DNA from: Burkholderia pyrrocinia
Lineage (GTDB): Bacteria > Pseudomonadota > Gammaproteobacteria > Burkholderiales > Burkholderiaceae
Assembly (NCBI RefSeq): GCF_001028665.1
Contig: NZ_CP011503.1
Location: 1,488,001 to 1,552,000, forward strand
Reading direction: 5' to 3'
DNA: 64,000 nucleotides
Part shown: in pieces, positions 8,988-17,420 of the stretch
Layout: each line of letters opens with the position of its first letter
Position numbering within the stretch: position 1 is the stretch's first letter
Translations under genes and position numbers: made by a program
Notes under the pieces: model-generated
Databases searched by the model: none
What the model saw: only the letters and a program-made list of their open reading frames with translations
What the model was told of the DNA's origin: nothing

Positions 8988-10142
8988 TTACTGCAGGAGC
9001 TTCAGGACCTGCTGCGGCAGCGAGTTCGCCTGTGCGAGCACCGAGATGCCTGCTTGCTGCAGCACCTGGTTCTTCGACATGTTCGCGGTTTCCTGCGCGA
9101 AGTTCGCGTCGGTGATTTGCGACTGTGCCGACGACAGGTCGGTCGATTCTGCCTGCTGCGACGTGGCGATTGCCGTGAAGCGGTTTTGTGCCGCGCCCAG
9201 TTGTGCCTGAACGTTGTTCACCGTTTGCAGCGCGTTGTCGATCGATACCATCGCGACGTTTGCACCGCTGACCGTGCTGATGTCGAGGCCCGACACGGTT
9301 GCCGGCTTGTTGACGGCGTTGATCTGCGCAACGGCGTTCGTGATCGCGGTGAGCGACGCTGCCGACATGCTCGAGCTGGTTGCGCTCGTTTGGATCGACA
9401 GAGCGCCGACTGCCGTGCCCGTGCCGGTCGTTGCGCTTGCGCCGAACACAGACTGGGCAACGGTTTGCGCGATGGCACCGCCGTTCTGGTCGGTGAACGT
9501 GTAGCCACCTTGACCGTCCGACATCACGTTGATCGCGGTAATCGCTGCGCCCGACGACGTGTACTTGCCGGCGGTGTCGAGGCTCAGGCCCGTCACCGTG
9601 CCGACCGTCTGACCCGTCTGCACCAGGCCGCCGCCGATCTTCGCGGCCGACATGCTTTGGCTCAGGTCCAGCGAGATCGTCTGGCCGACGTTCGCGCCAA
9701 CCTGGAACGACACGATGCCCGCGTTGCCGTTCAGGATGTTCGTGCCGTTGTACGTCGTTTGCGACGCGATACGGTTCACTTCCTGGATCTGCTGCGCGAC
9801 TTCCTGTTGCAGTGCTGCCTGGTCGGTCGTGGACATCGTGCCCGTCGACGCCTGGACGGCCAGCGTGCGGATACGTTGCAGGCTGTTCGTCAGCGACGAC
9901 AGTGCGCTCGATGCCGTTTGAATCATCGACACGCCGTCGTTCGCGTTCGACACGCCCTGGTTCAGGCCGTTGATCTGCGTTTGCATCCGCGTCGAAATCG
10001 CGAGGCCGGCTGCATCGTCCGCTGCGCTGTTGATGCGCTTGCCCGACGACAGACGCGTGATGGCTTGCGACAGTGCGTTTTGCGAGCCGTTGAGGTTCTG
10101 CTGAGCAACCAGCGAGTTGATGTTGCTATTGATTCCGAGCAT
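8988..10142 (-). CDS. fliC: Flagellin
   Basis: 384 residues. The conserved D0/D1 ends are clear: LGINSNINSLVAQQNL with RLSSGKRINSAADDAAG at the N terminus, and ANFAQETANMSKNQVLQQAG with the terminal LPQQVLKLLQ. The TLR5-contact region LQRIRTLAVQ is present. Residues ~165-300 form the variable, Ser/Thr-rich surface domain that would carry O-linked glycans. The size fits the shorter (type II) flagellin class of the B. cepacia complex. The ATG at 10142 follows AGGAG. A sigma-28 promoter lies 92-118 bp upstream. The gene heads fliC-fliD-fliT. Confidence 0.97.
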   Translation of the reverse strand: MLGINSNINSLVAQQNLNGSQNALSQAITRLSSGKRINSAADDAAGLAISTRMQTQINGLNQGVSNANDGVSMIQTASSALSSLTNSLQRIRTLAVQASTGTMSTTDQAALQQEVAQQIQEVNRIASQTTYNGTNILNGNAGIVSFQVGANVGQTISLDLSQSMSAAKIGGGLVQTGQTVGTVTGLSLDTAGKYTSSGAAITAINVMSDGQGGYTFTDQNGGAIAQTVAQSVFGASATTGTGTAVGALSIQTSATSSSMSAASLTAITNAVAQINAVNKPATVSGLDISTVSGANVAMVSIDNALQTVNNVQAQLGAAQNRFTAIATSQQAESTDLSSAQSQITDANFAQETANMSKNQVLQQAGISVLAQANSLPQQVLKLLQ

Positions 10143-10233
10143 GGAAAAATCTCCTGTTTAAGCCGAAAGCCCTGGGAAGCCGTTTTTGGCGTCGGCGGAA
10201 GCACTCGTTCATTGCTGGCCGCCTCAGAGCAGG

Positions 10234-10260
10234 ATTTCGGCGTACCAAAACAAAACTTGA
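10234..10260 (-). promoter_or_regulatory. Sigma-28 (FliA) promoter of fliC
   Basis: On the minus strand TCAAGTTT, 11 bases, GCCGAAAT: a close match to the enterobacterial sigma-28 consensus TAAAGTTT-N11-GCCGATAA, upstream of the flagellin gene. Confidence 0.85.
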
Positions 10261-10290
10261 GGGCCGAGTTGAGATTCGGCCCGATTTTTT
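10261..10290 (+). terminator. Terminator-like hairpin abutting the fliC promoter
   Basis: Stem GGGCCGA/TCGGCCC with an 8-base loop (10261-10282), then six T (10285-10290) on the + strand. It directly abuts the -35 element of the fliC promoter, with no + strand gene upstream except antisense to fliC. Confidence 0.55.
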
Positions 10291-10399
10291 ATCCTTCTTT
10301 GTCATTTCGGACGGGCCCGGCCAGACGCTCGACTAACGGGAGCAGAGGCCGGCCCGTCGACGGAGTTGCAAGGCTGTGCATACGGAATCGACAAAAGGA

Positions 10400-10428
10400 T
10401 GGTTTTGTCTGTGATTCCCTGCTATGAT
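10400..10428 (+). promoter_or_regulatory. Candidate extended -10 promoter for rpsU
   Basis: TGGTTT (10400-10405), a 17-base spacer, then TATGAT (10423-10428) preceded by TGC, an extended -10. An inverted repeat ACAAAA-N6-TTTTGT (10391-10408) overlaps the -35 side. This would give an rpsU leader of about 225 nt. Confidence 0.45.
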
Positions 10429-10661
10429 GGCGGGCTGAATTGAGATTTCTGTCACGCCTTTGCCGTTTTCGGCATGTCTGCTGGCAGTCAAACGCGGCGC
10501 TGCACGCGGTTGTGAAGCGTACTCGCGGTGCTTTCCGCCTCTCTTTTCCGGCCTCCGAGGCCGTATTTCCGCTCGTTTCGCCTGTTGTGGGGACGCTCGG
10601 TTGGCCGGTGCGTGGCGCTTGGCCGCTACGTTTTTGACCGTTTAAGCAATTTAGGAACGAC

Positions 10662-10874
10662 ATGACGACGATTCTTCTGAAAGAAAACGAGCCGTTCGAA
10701 GTGGCGATTCGCCGCTTTCGTCGCGCTATCGAAAAAAATGGCCTGATCGCTGAGCTGCGCGAGCGCCAGTCTTACGAAAAGCCGACCGCAGTCCGCAAGC
10801 GCAAGAAGGCAGCAGCCGTCAAGCGCCTGCACAAGCGCCTGCGCAGCCAGATGCTGCCGAAGAAGCTCCACTAA
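10662..10874 (+). CDS. rpsU: 30S ribosomal protein S21
   Basis: 70 residues, strongly basic, with the family signature [20 protein letters not shown] and the Lys/Arg-rich tail [16 protein letters not shown]21 helps the 30S subunit engage the Shine-Dalgarno helix. The ATG at 10662 follows TAGGAACG. It is monocistronic here, closed by a strong terminator, unlike the rpsU-dnaG-rpoD arrangement of enterics. Confidence 0.97.
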   Translation: MTTILLKENEPFEVAIRRFRRAIEKNGLIAELRERQSYEKPTAVRKRKKAAAVKRLHKRLRSQMLPKKLH

Positions 10875-10911
10875 GAGCGTCTTACGGCTCGCCGCTACGG
10901 TTCGCCGCGAA

Positions 10912-10957
10912 ACGGCGGAGTGTGCCTCGAAAGAGGCCGCTCCGCCGTTTTGCTTTT
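10912..10957 (+). terminator. Terminator of rpsU
   Basis: Long interrupted hairpin: outer stem AACGGCGGAG/CTCCGCCGTT, inner stem GCCTC/GAGGC around GAAA, followed by TTTTGCTTTT. It lies 38 bp after the rpsU stop. Confidence 0.85.
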
Positions 10958-11098
10958 GGGGCCGGGAAAGGCCTGATGCCGTGGCGGCGGGGACGGTAGC
11001 GGGGGGCGGTCGGTCGTGCCTGCGTCGCCACGCGCGGCGCGGCGCGGTGAGCGGGCGGGGCGGAGCCGTTGCAGGCTCCGGGCGATGGCTGGTGCCCG

Positions 11099-11701
11099 TC
11101 AGCCGGCCTTGCGCCGGCGTGCCGGCTGCTTGCCGCCGAGCGCCGCACATTGCGCGTGGCACGGGCAGCCGACCTCGTGATCGTTGACCATGCCGGTCGC
11201 CTGCATCAGCGCATAGCAGATCGTCGAGCCGACGAACTTGCAGCCGTACGCCTTCAGTGCCTTGCTGAGCGCGTCGGACTGCTCGGTGGACGCGGGCGCG
11301 TCGCGATACGACTCCCATGCGTTCTGAACCGGCGTGTTGCCGACGAACGACCACAGGAACGCGGCGAGCGACCCGTGCTCGTCGCGGATGCGCTGCACGG
11401 CACGCGCGTTGGTCACCGCCGATTCGACCTTCGCGCGGTTGCGCACGATGCCGGGGTTCTCCAGCAGTTTCTCGATGCGCTTCGGCGTGAAGCGCGCGAC
11501 GGCGTCGACGTCGAAATCGGCGAACGCTTCGCGATAGCCGGCGCGCTTGTTCAGGATCGTCGACCACGACAGCCCGGCCTGCGCGCCTTCCAGGATCAGC
11601 ATTTCGAACAGGTGGCGATCGTCGTGCGACGGCACGCCCCACTCGGTATCGTGATAGTGAGCGTCCGCTTCCGTCTTCACCCAGTTGCACCGCTGCGACA
11701 T
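11099..11701 (-). CDS. tag: DNA-3-methyladenine glycosylase I
   Basis: 200 residues, the usual TAG length. It removes 3-methyladenine from alkylated DNA in base excision repair. Zinc-site residues Cys5 and His17 and the C-terminal DHEVGCPCH segment are present, and Glu38 in LEGAQAGLSW matches the base-recognition Glu of E. coli TAG. Other family landmarks are the N-terminal DTEWGVP and KFVGSTICYALMQATGMVNDH. The C-terminal tail PARRRKAG is basic. The ATG at 11701 begins at the family N terminus. It is monocistronic on the minus strand, convergent with rpsU. Confidence 0.95.
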   Translation of the reverse strand: MSQRCNWVKTEADAHYHDTEWGVPSHDDRHLFEMLILEGAQAGLSWSTILNKRAGYREAFADFDVDAVARFTPKRIEKLLENPGIVRNRAKVESAVTNARAVQRIRDEHGSLAAFLWSFVGNTPVQNAWESYRDAPASTEQSDALSKALKAYGCKFVGSTICYALMQATGMVNDHEVGCPCHAQCAALGGKQPARRRKAG

Positions 11702-11843
11702 CGTCTGCCTCGTTTTCAGTGTCGATTCGATCGCGCCAGCATAGCGGAAGCCCTTTTCGCGGGATAGCCGGCCGAACGGCAGATGGGCGCGCGGCGCCGA
11801 TCCGGTTAAGCTTGGCGCCTGTTCGAATCAGCGGGATGAAGGC

Positions 11844-12725
11844 ATGGCGGCATTACTTTTTGCGATCGGCATCGACGGCGGCGGCACGGGCACGCGTGCG
11901 GTGCTGGCCGACCGGCACGGGCGGGAGCTCGCGCAGGGGCGCGGCGGCCCGTCGGGGCTCGGTCTCGGCATCGAGCGCGCGTGGGCGTCGATCGGCGCGG
12001 CCTGCGCGGACGCGTTCACGCAGGCCGGTTTCGCGTTCGAGTGGTCGCAATGCGCGCTCGGCTGCGGGCTCGCGGGTGTCAACAATGCGGCGTGGCTCGC
12101 CGCATTCCGCGCGCGGGCGCCGCTCGGCGCGCTCGCGATCGAGAGCGACGCGTATACGACGGTCGTCGGCGCGCACGGCGGCGCGCCGGGGCTCATCGTC
12201 GCGCTCGGCACGGGCAGTATCGCGGCGGCGCTCGATGCGGGCGGCGCGTGCCGGATCGCGGGCGGTTTCGGCTTTCCGTCCGGCGACGAGGCAAGCGGCG
12301 CGTGGCTCGGCGTGCGTGCGCTCGCGTATGCGCAACAGGCGCTCGACGGCCGCGTGCCGCGCGATGCGTTCGCAGACGCGCTGCTCGCGGAAACGGGCGC
12401 GCAGAATCGCGACGCGCTCGTCCAGTGGTCGTGCGATGCAAACCAGACGATCTACGCGCGGCTCGCGCCGGTCGTGTTCGCGCACCGCTCGCACCCGGTC
12501 GCGGGCGCGCTGATCGCGCAGGCCGGCGAAGAGATCGGCAAGATGATCGATGCGCTCGATCCGCAGCGGGCGCTGCCGGTCGCACTATGCGGCGGGCTCG
12601 CCGACGCGCTGGCGCCGGCCGTGCCGGCGCGTCACGCCGCGCGGCTGCGCGCGCCGCTCGACGATTCCGCGCACGGCGCGTTGCGGCTCGCGCTGCAGGC
12701 GCTGCGGGCGGCGGAAGGTGCGTGA
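11844..12725 (+). CDS. BadF/BadG/BcrA/BcrD-family ATPase, probable N-acetylglucosamine/amino-sugar kinase
   Basis: 293 residues with the ASKHA kinase fold: phosphate-1 motif AIGIDGGGTGTRAVLAD at the N terminus, LGCGLAGVNN, phosphate-2 GLIVALGTGSIAAAL around residue 120, and adenosine motif VALCGGLADAL near the C terminus. Bacterial members of this size are mostly GlcNAc or glucosamine kinases. No transport or catabolic gene for amino sugars adjoins it, so the substrate is not fixed. It probably acts in cell-wall sugar salvage. Confidence 0.8.
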   Translation: MAALLFAIGIDGGGTGTRAVLADRHGRELAQGRGGPSGLGLGIERAWASIGAACADAFTQAGFAFEWSQCALGCGLAGVNNAAWLAAFRARAPLGALAIESDAYTTVVGAHGGAPGLIVALGTGSIAAALDAGGACRIAGGFGFPSGDEASGAWLGVRALAYAQQALDGRVPRDAFADALLAETGAQNRDALVQWSCDANQTIYARLAPVVFAHRSHPVAGALIAQAGEEIGKMIDALDPQRALPVALCGGLADALAPAVPARHAARLRAPLDDSAHGALRLALQALRAAEGA

Positions 12726-12870
12726 ACGTGGCTGAACGTGTCTGAAGCGGGATGAAGGCGCGCCGCAGCAGCACCGAAGGCGGCGCTTGACCGGGAACCG
12801 TCCGGCGCGCAGCCGGGCACGACGTTAGAATGGCCGTTCCGCAGAGCCCTGAGCGCCATTCTTCCGTCCC

Positions 12871-13695
12871 ATGTACAAAGTCATCGCCACCGATCTCGAC
12901 GGTACCCTGCTGAACAGCGACCACCAGCTCGACCCGTACACGATCGACACCGTCCGCCGGCTCGAGCGCGACGGCCTGCAGTTCGTGATCGCCACGGGGC
13001 GCCATTACGCGGATGTCGCGGGCATTCGCGACGTGCTCGGCATCCGGCCGTACCTGATCACGTCGAACGGGGCACGCGTGCATGCACCGGACGACACGAC
13101 GATCCACGCGCAGGACATCGATCCCGCGATCGTCCGCGGCCTCGTGCAGCCGGACGTCGTCGGCGCGCACGGCCGCGTGATCGTCAACCTGTTTACCGAC
13201 CAGGGCTGGCTGATCGACCGCGATGCGCCGCACCTGCTCGAATTCCACCAGGATTCGGGCTTCCGGTACGACGTGATCGACATGCCCGCGCACGACGGCG
13301 CGGATATCGCGAAGGTGCTGTATATCGGCGAGCCGGCCGATCTGGCGGTCGTCGCCGAGCAGATGCGGGTGCGGTTCGGCGATGCGCTGTACGTCACGTA
13401 CTCGCTGCCCGACTGTCTCGAAGTGATGACCGCGAACGTGTCGAAGGGCCGCGCGCTGCGCACGGTGCTCGCCCGGCTGGGCGTCGATACCGGTCACTGC
13501 ATCGCGTTCGGCGACAACATGAACGACATCGACCTGCTCGAAACCGCCGGTCACGCGTTCATGATGAACAACGCGAACCCCGACCTGGTCGCACGGCTGC
13601 CGCACATCCCGCGGATCGGCAACAACTTCGACGCGGGCGTCGCCCGCCACCTGCGCACGCTGTTCTCGCTCGAGGGCAACGTCGCCGCTTCCTGA
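12871..13695 (+). CDS. Cof-type HAD-IIB family phosphatase
   Basis: 274 residues. HAD motif I IATDLDGTLL carries the nucleophile Asp8 and the acid/base Asp10; motif IV FGDNMNDIDLLETAG binds Mg2+; a cap domain lies between (IIB type). Members such as YidA, YbjI and Cof dephosphorylate sugar phosphates or cofactor intermediates with broad specificity. The ATG at 12871 starts MYKVIATDLDG exactly at the family N terminus. Monocistronic on +, convergent with aqpZ. Confidence 0.9.
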   Translation: MYKVIATDLDGTLLNSDHQLDPYTIDTVRRLERDGLQFVIATGRHYADVAGIRDVLGIRPYLITSNGARVHAPDDTTIHAQDIDPAIVRGLVQPDVVGAHGRVIVNLFTDQGWLIDRDAPHLLEFHQDSGFRYDVIDMPAHDGADIAKVLYIGEPADLAVVAEQMRVRFGDALYVTYSLPDCLEVMTANVSKGRALRTVLARLGVDTGHCIAFGDNMNDIDLLETAGHAFMMNNANPDLVARLPHIPRIGNNFDAGVARHLRTLFSLEGNVAAS

Positions 13696-13730
13696 GCGCC
13701 CCGCCCGAGCGCGCTTTCCGGGCGGCAATG

Positions 13731-13755
13731 AAAAACGGGCGCCAATGGCGCCCGT
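13731..13755 (-). terminator. Terminator of aqpZ
   Basis: Perfect 9-bp stem ACGGGCGCC/GGCGCCCGT with an AAT loop; AAAAA at 13731-13735 becomes the U-tract on the minus strand. It lies about 70 bp beyond the aqpZ stop and may also slow + strand transcripts from the HAD gene. Confidence 0.8.
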
Positions 13756-13826
13756 CGAAATTACCTGCCTCGGTGTTCTTCGACAGCGTGAGGCTCGCTG
13801 TTCTGCTCGCGCGACCCCGTAGTGTT

Positions 13827-14567
13827 TTATTCGCTTGTGCGAGCCGATGCCGGCAGCAGGTCGACGGCGCCGTCACGCCCCGCGACCAGCGGGTAGATGA
13901 TCCCGGCCAATACCGCGCCGATGATCGGTGCGACCCAGAACAGCCAGAGCTGGCCGATCGCGTCGCCGCCGACGAACAGCGCCGGGCCGGTCGAGCGCGC
14001 CGGGTTCACCGACGTGTTGGTGACCGGAATCGAGATCAGGTGAATCAGCGTCAGGCACAGGCCGATCGCGATCGGCGCGAAGCCGGCCGGCGCGCGCTTG
14101 TCGGTCGCGCCGAGGATCACGAACAGGAAGAAGCCCGTCATCACGACTTCGCAGATGAACGCCGCGGCCAGCGAGTAGTGGCCGGGCGAGCGCTCGCCGA
14201 AGCCGTTCGTCGCAAAGCCGCTGCCGACGACGTCGAAGCCCGGCTTGCCGGTAGCGATCAGGTACAGCACGAACGCGCCGAGCGTTGCGCCGACAACCTG
14301 CGCGACGATGTACGGCGCGAGATCGCGTGCCGGAAAACGGCCGGCGACCGTCAGGCCGACGCTCACCGCCGGATTCAGGTGGCAACCCGAAATGTGGCCG
14401 ATCGCGAATGCCATCGTCAGCACGGTCAGGCCAAAGGCGAGTGCGACACCGGCAAAGCCGATGCCGAGGCCCGGAAAGGCGGCGGCCAGCACGGCGCTTC
14501 CGCACCCGCCGAGCACCAGCCAGAACGTGCCGAATACCTCTGCAGCGAGACGCTGGGAAAGCTTCAT
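13827..14567 (-). CDS. aqpZ: Aquaporin Z, water channel
   Basis: 246 residues with six predicted membrane helices. The two NPA boxes are HLNPAVS (Asn65) and SVNPARS (Asn188). The selectivity-filter residues match AqpZ (Phe45, His176, Arg191), so this is a water channel and not a glycerol facilitator. I chose the ATG at 14567 ([15 protein letters not shown]) after AAGG; a start at 14612 would add 15 residues not found in the family. Monocistronic, divergent from an H-NS-family gene. Confidence 0.95.
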   Translation of the reverse strand: MKLSQRLAAEVFGTFWLVLGGCGSAVLAAAFPGLGIGFAGVALAFGLTVLTMAFAIGHISGCHLNPAVSVGLTVAGRFPARDLAPYIVAQVVGATLGAFVLYLIATGKPGFDVVGSGFATNGFGERSPGHYSLAAAFICEVVMTGFFLFVILGATDKRAPAGFAPIAIGLCLTLIHLISIPVTNTSVNPARSTGPALFVGGDAIGQLWLFWVAPIIGAVLAGIIYPLVAGRDGAVDLLPASARTSE

Positions 14568-14867
14568 GTAAGGACCTTGTACAAGTGCGTTGAAAACGAC
14601 CGGACGACGCAACGGATTTATTCCGTCGCCAGGAATTGGTCTGGATTATAGGAAATGAATCGGGTTCGGGAGGGTCAACGATTGTTAAATTTGAATGGCT
14701 GACGAATGCCTTTTATTAGAATAAGTCCGCATTCTCGATATAGCCGAATCGGTTAAAGATGACAGCATTTATTTCGAAGGGCAGGGCGGCAGTGCGGATG
14801 ACGTAACGGATGTTTGTGTCCCGGCCGGATTCGCCGGGGCCGCATCATCGAAAAGGGGAGTCGAAAA
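14568..14867. other. AT-rich divergent spacer between aqpZ and an H-NS-family gene
   Basis: 300 bp, visibly richer in A/T than its surroundings (for example around 14680-14770). It must contain promoters for both genes, but no pair of elements stood out enough to call. Confidence 0.5.
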
Positions 14868-15164
14868 ATGTCTCAATACGCGAAACTCAAGGCGCAGATC
14901 GCCGATCTGCAGGCCCAGGCGGACGACGTGCGTCGCCAGGAAGTGGCGGCGGTGATTGCCGACGTCCAGCGAATGATTGCCGAATACGGCCTGACGGCCC
15001 AGGATTTGGGCTTCGCGGAGCGAGCGCGGCGCGGCCGCCCGCCGAAGAAGGCGCCGCTGCCCCCGAAATACCGCGATCCGAAGTCCGGCGCGACCTGGAG
15101 CGGGCGCGGCAAACCGCCGAATTGGATCGTCGGGAAAAACCGCGATCGTTTCCTGATCGAATGA
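14868..15164 (+). CDS. H-NS family nucleoid-associated protein (paralogue 1)
   Basis: 98 residues. An N-terminal coiled coil (KLKAQIADLQAQADDVRRQEVAAVIADVQRMI) serves oligomerisation, and the C-terminal domain YRDPKSGATWSGRGKPPNWI is the H-NS DNA-binding fold in which the RGR/GRGKPP loop enters the AT-rich minor groove. A basic linker (RARRGRPPKK) joins them. The family represses AT-rich and horizontally acquired DNA. The ATG at 14868 follows AGGGGAG; an upstream in-frame ATG at 14814 lacks such a site. A second paralogue lies at 50785-51078. Confidence 0.92.
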   Translation: MSQYAKLKAQIADLQAQADDVRRQEVAAVIADVQRMIAEYGLTAQDLGFAERARRGRPPKKAPLPPKYRDPKSGATWSGRGKPPNWIVGKNRDRFLIE

Positions 15165-15180
15165 CTGAAAGCCAAATAGA

Positions 15181-15214
15181 AAGAGCCGCATCGTCGATGC
15201 GGCTCTTTTGCTTT
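15181..15214 (+). terminator. Terminator of the H-NS-family gene
   Basis: 11-bp perfect stem AAGAGCCGCAT/ATGCGGCTCTT with a CGTCG loop, then TTGCTTT, 16 bp after the stop. Confidence 0.85.
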
Positions 15215-15274
15215 GCGGTTTGCGCGCCGATTTCGGCGCGGATTTTACCGAATATTTCGGCGCGGATTTCCGCG

Positions 15275-16339
15275 TCAGGCGCCCGCGACCCGGCGCAATA
15301 CCGGTTGCCGGGTCGTCGCGCAAAGCGATTCGTAGGTTTCGACATAACGCTGCGCCATCGCCTTCGAGCTGAAACGCGTATCGAAGCGTTCGCGGATCGC
15401 GGTGCGCGACAGGCTGTCGATCCGGTGCAGCGCGCCGACCGCGCCCTGCACGTCCTCGACGATGAAGCCGGTCACGCCGTCCTCGATCACTTCCGGCACC
15501 GAGCCGCGGTTGAACGCGACGACCGGCGTGCCGCACGCCATCGCCTCGATCATCACGAGGCCGAACGGCTCCGGCCAGTCGATCGGGAACAGCAGCGCCT
15601 TCGCGCCGGACAGGAACGCGGGCTTCTGCGCTTCGTTGATCTCGCCGATGAATTCGACGTGCGCCTGGCCGAGCAGCGGCTCGATCACTTCCTTGAAGTA
15701 GTCGGCGTCGGCCTTGTCGACCTTCGCGGCGATCTTCAGCGGCAGCCCGCTTTGCGCGGCGATCCGGATCGCCGTGTCGACGCGCTTCTCGGGACAGATC
15801 CGGCCGAGGAACGCGAGGTATTCGGGCTTCACGCCCGGCTGCGGCGTGAGCAGCGTGTCGGGCAGCCCGTGGTACACGGTGCCGGCCCACGCGGCTTGCG
15901 GCAGCGGCTTGCGCTGGTTGTTCGAGATCGACACGACCGGCGCGTCCGGGAACGCGTCGAACACGGGCTGCAGCTCCGGCAGGTCGAGGCGGCCGTGCAG
16001 CGTCGTCACGTAAGGCGTGTCGAGGCGCGACATCAGCGGGAACGGCAGGTAGTCGAGGTGGAAGTGCAGCACGTCGAATTCGTGCGCGACGCGGGCGACC
16101 TGCTCGAGGAGCCGCATGTGGGGCGCCATCGAATCGCGGATCGACGGGTCGAGCCGCAGTGCGCGCGGCCAGGCCGCCTCGAGGCGAGCCGACGTGACGG
16201 AGTCGCCGCTGGCGAACAGCGTCACATCGTGCCCGAGTTCGACGAGCGCTTCAGTGAGGTAGGACACGACACGCTCGGTACCGCCGTAGAGTTTCGGCGG
16301 GACGGCTTCGTAAAGCGGCGCGATCTGGGCAATTCGCAT
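15275..16339 (-). CDS. Glycosyltransferase family 4 protein
   Basis: 354 residues, GT-B fold. The N-terminal acceptor domain begins MRIAQIAPLYEAVPPKLYGGTERVV, where the GGTER loop is typical; the C-terminal donor domain contains FLGRICPEKRVDTAI and the E-x7-E motif in PEPFGLVMIEAMACGTPVVAF. Such enzymes transfer hexoses in exopolysaccharide, trehalose or sucrose-type pathways. I chose the ATG at 16339 after GGAG. It lies alone, divergent from flhDC by 668 bp, with no neighbouring pathway genes, so acceptor and product are unknown. Confidence 0.88.
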   Translation of the reverse strand: MRIAQIAPLYEAVPPKLYGGTERVVSYLTEALVELGHDVTLFASGDSVTSARLEAAWPRALRLDPSIRDSMAPHMRLLEQVARVAHEFDVLHFHLDYLPFPLMSRLDTPYVTTLHGRLDLPELQPVFDAFPDAPVVSISNNQRKPLPQAAWAGTVYHGLPDTLLTPQPGVKPEYLAFLGRICPEKRVDTAIRIAAQSGLPLKIAAKVDKADADYFKEVIEPLLGQAHVEFIGEINEAQKPAFLSGAKALLFPIDWPEPFGLVMIEAMACGTPVVAFNRGSVPEVIEDGVTGFIVEDVQGAVGALHRIDSLSRTAIRERFDTRFSSKAMAQRYVETYESLCATTRQPVLRRVAGA

Positions 16340-17007
16340 GGGTGATCTCCTGTGTCGATCCGCGGGGCCGCTTTGGCGCCGATAAGGATCAGGTACAAGG
16401 TTGCGGAACTCGCCGACGCATGCTGGTGGCGGTACGTGGCCGGGCCCTGGGCGGGGTGCGCGGGGCGCCGGACGGCGAGCTGCGGGGCGGGCCGGCACGG
16501 CTCGCGCCGCCGCCCATTGGAGTCCATTATCGATATCGCCCTGAGGGGTTCGAGTGTTTTTTCAAACACTTAAGGCTTGTTACACGATGAAATACGCGAA
16601 AACCCCGAGAAAAAGGGTGCGGAGACATAAATCGAGATAGACGCAACTATTGTTGCGCCATCGTGAAAAACCACTATAATTTTTACCGACCCGAATGCCG
16701 GCAGCCTTGCCGGCCGCCTTTTTCGCCGTATCAAGGCCGCTACCGGGCTCATCCCAGCCGAATCCGCGCTGTCACCCGTTTTCCCGATCGCTCCCTTTCA
16801 ATTCGCCTTGTCGGAAAAATTCCTACACGGTTTACAGACAAATCCTGCATGGCATACGCCACTTCGCTGATACCGACATAAATGCCGTTTGGCCAAAATT
16901 CGCCCTGTAAGACTATAAACGTGCCGACTGAGCGCCAAGCGCGCCCTGATCGAGCAAACGTTGTCATAACACGAATGGCCAAAGCAAAGCTCTTTAACGG
17001 GGGAATC
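16340..17007. other. Regulatory region and long leader upstream of flhDC
   Basis: 668 bp without a supported gene. It contains a sigma-70-like promoter (16653-16680), an inverted repeat over its -35 (16642-16657), a 10-bp palindrome TTTGGCCAAA (16888-16897) followed by a weaker TATAAA (16914-16919), and about 320 nt that would be the flhD leader. The stretch 16560-16680 is AT-rich for this genome. Confidence 0.65.
16653..16680 (+). promoter_or_regulatory. Candidate sigma-70 promoter of flhDC
   Basis: TTGCGC (16653-16658), a 16-base spacer, and a perfect TATAAT (16675-16680). The inverted repeat CGCAAC-N4-GTTGCG (16642-16657) overlaps the -35 and looks like an operator. Confidence 0.65.
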
Positions 17008-17328
17008 ATGAGCGCTACCAGCGAAATGCTCAGTGAGATCAAAGAGGTCAACCTGTCGTACCTCCTCCTCGCGCAGCGCCTGCTGCGGGAAGACAAGGCG
17101 ATGGGTATGTTCCGCATGGGAATTTCCCAGGAACTGGCCGACCTGCTCGCGAACCTCACGCTCGCCCAGACCGTGAAGCTCGCCGCGTCGAACCAGATGC
17201 TGTGCCGCTTCCGCTTTGACGATCACGCGCTGCTGTCGTCGCTCGCCGACAAGGGCCGTAGCGATGTCGTCGCGCACGCCCACTCGGCCATCCTGATGGC
17301 CGGGCAACAGGTCGAAGGCGTCCGCTGA
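17008..17328 (+). CDS. flhD: Flagellar master regulator subunit FlhD
   Basis: 106 residues. FlhD with FlhC forms the FlhD4C2 activator that switches on class II flagellar promoters. The FlhD family landmarks are EIKEVNLSYLLLAQRLLREDKAMGMFRMGIS and LTLAQTVKLAASNQMLCRFRF, the latter with the conserved Cys-containing segment. I chose the ATG at 17008 (MSATSEML), preceded by GGGGG; an in-frame ATG at 16975 would add 11 residues without a ribosome site. flhC follows after 92 bp. Confidence 0.93.
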   Translation: MSATSEMLSEIKEVNLSYLLLAQRLLREDKAMGMFRMGISQELADLLANLTLAQTVKLAASNQMLCRFRFDDHALLSSLADKGRSDVVAHAHSAILMAGQQVEGVR

Positions 17329-17420
17329 TCCATCCCGCCTTGCGTTTGTCCCGGCGTGCCGCGCCGGCCGGCAGCGTATTGGCCATCCATCCGAACCACG
17401 TCAAGCGGACGGTTTTCACC

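Larger units (their letters stand above)
10143..10661. other. Divergent intergenic region between fliC and rpsU
   Basis: 519 bp without a convincing gene. It holds the minus-strand sigma-28 promoter for fliC (10234-10260), a hairpin with a T-tract (10261-10290), and a candidate sigma-70 promoter for rpsU near 10400-10428. The remaining ~230 bp before rpsU would be its leader. Confidence 0.7.

Noticed and set aside
16975..17007. Upstream ATG of flhD adding 11 residues
   Set aside because: No ribosome site; the ATG at 17008 has GGGGG upstream and matches the family N terminus.
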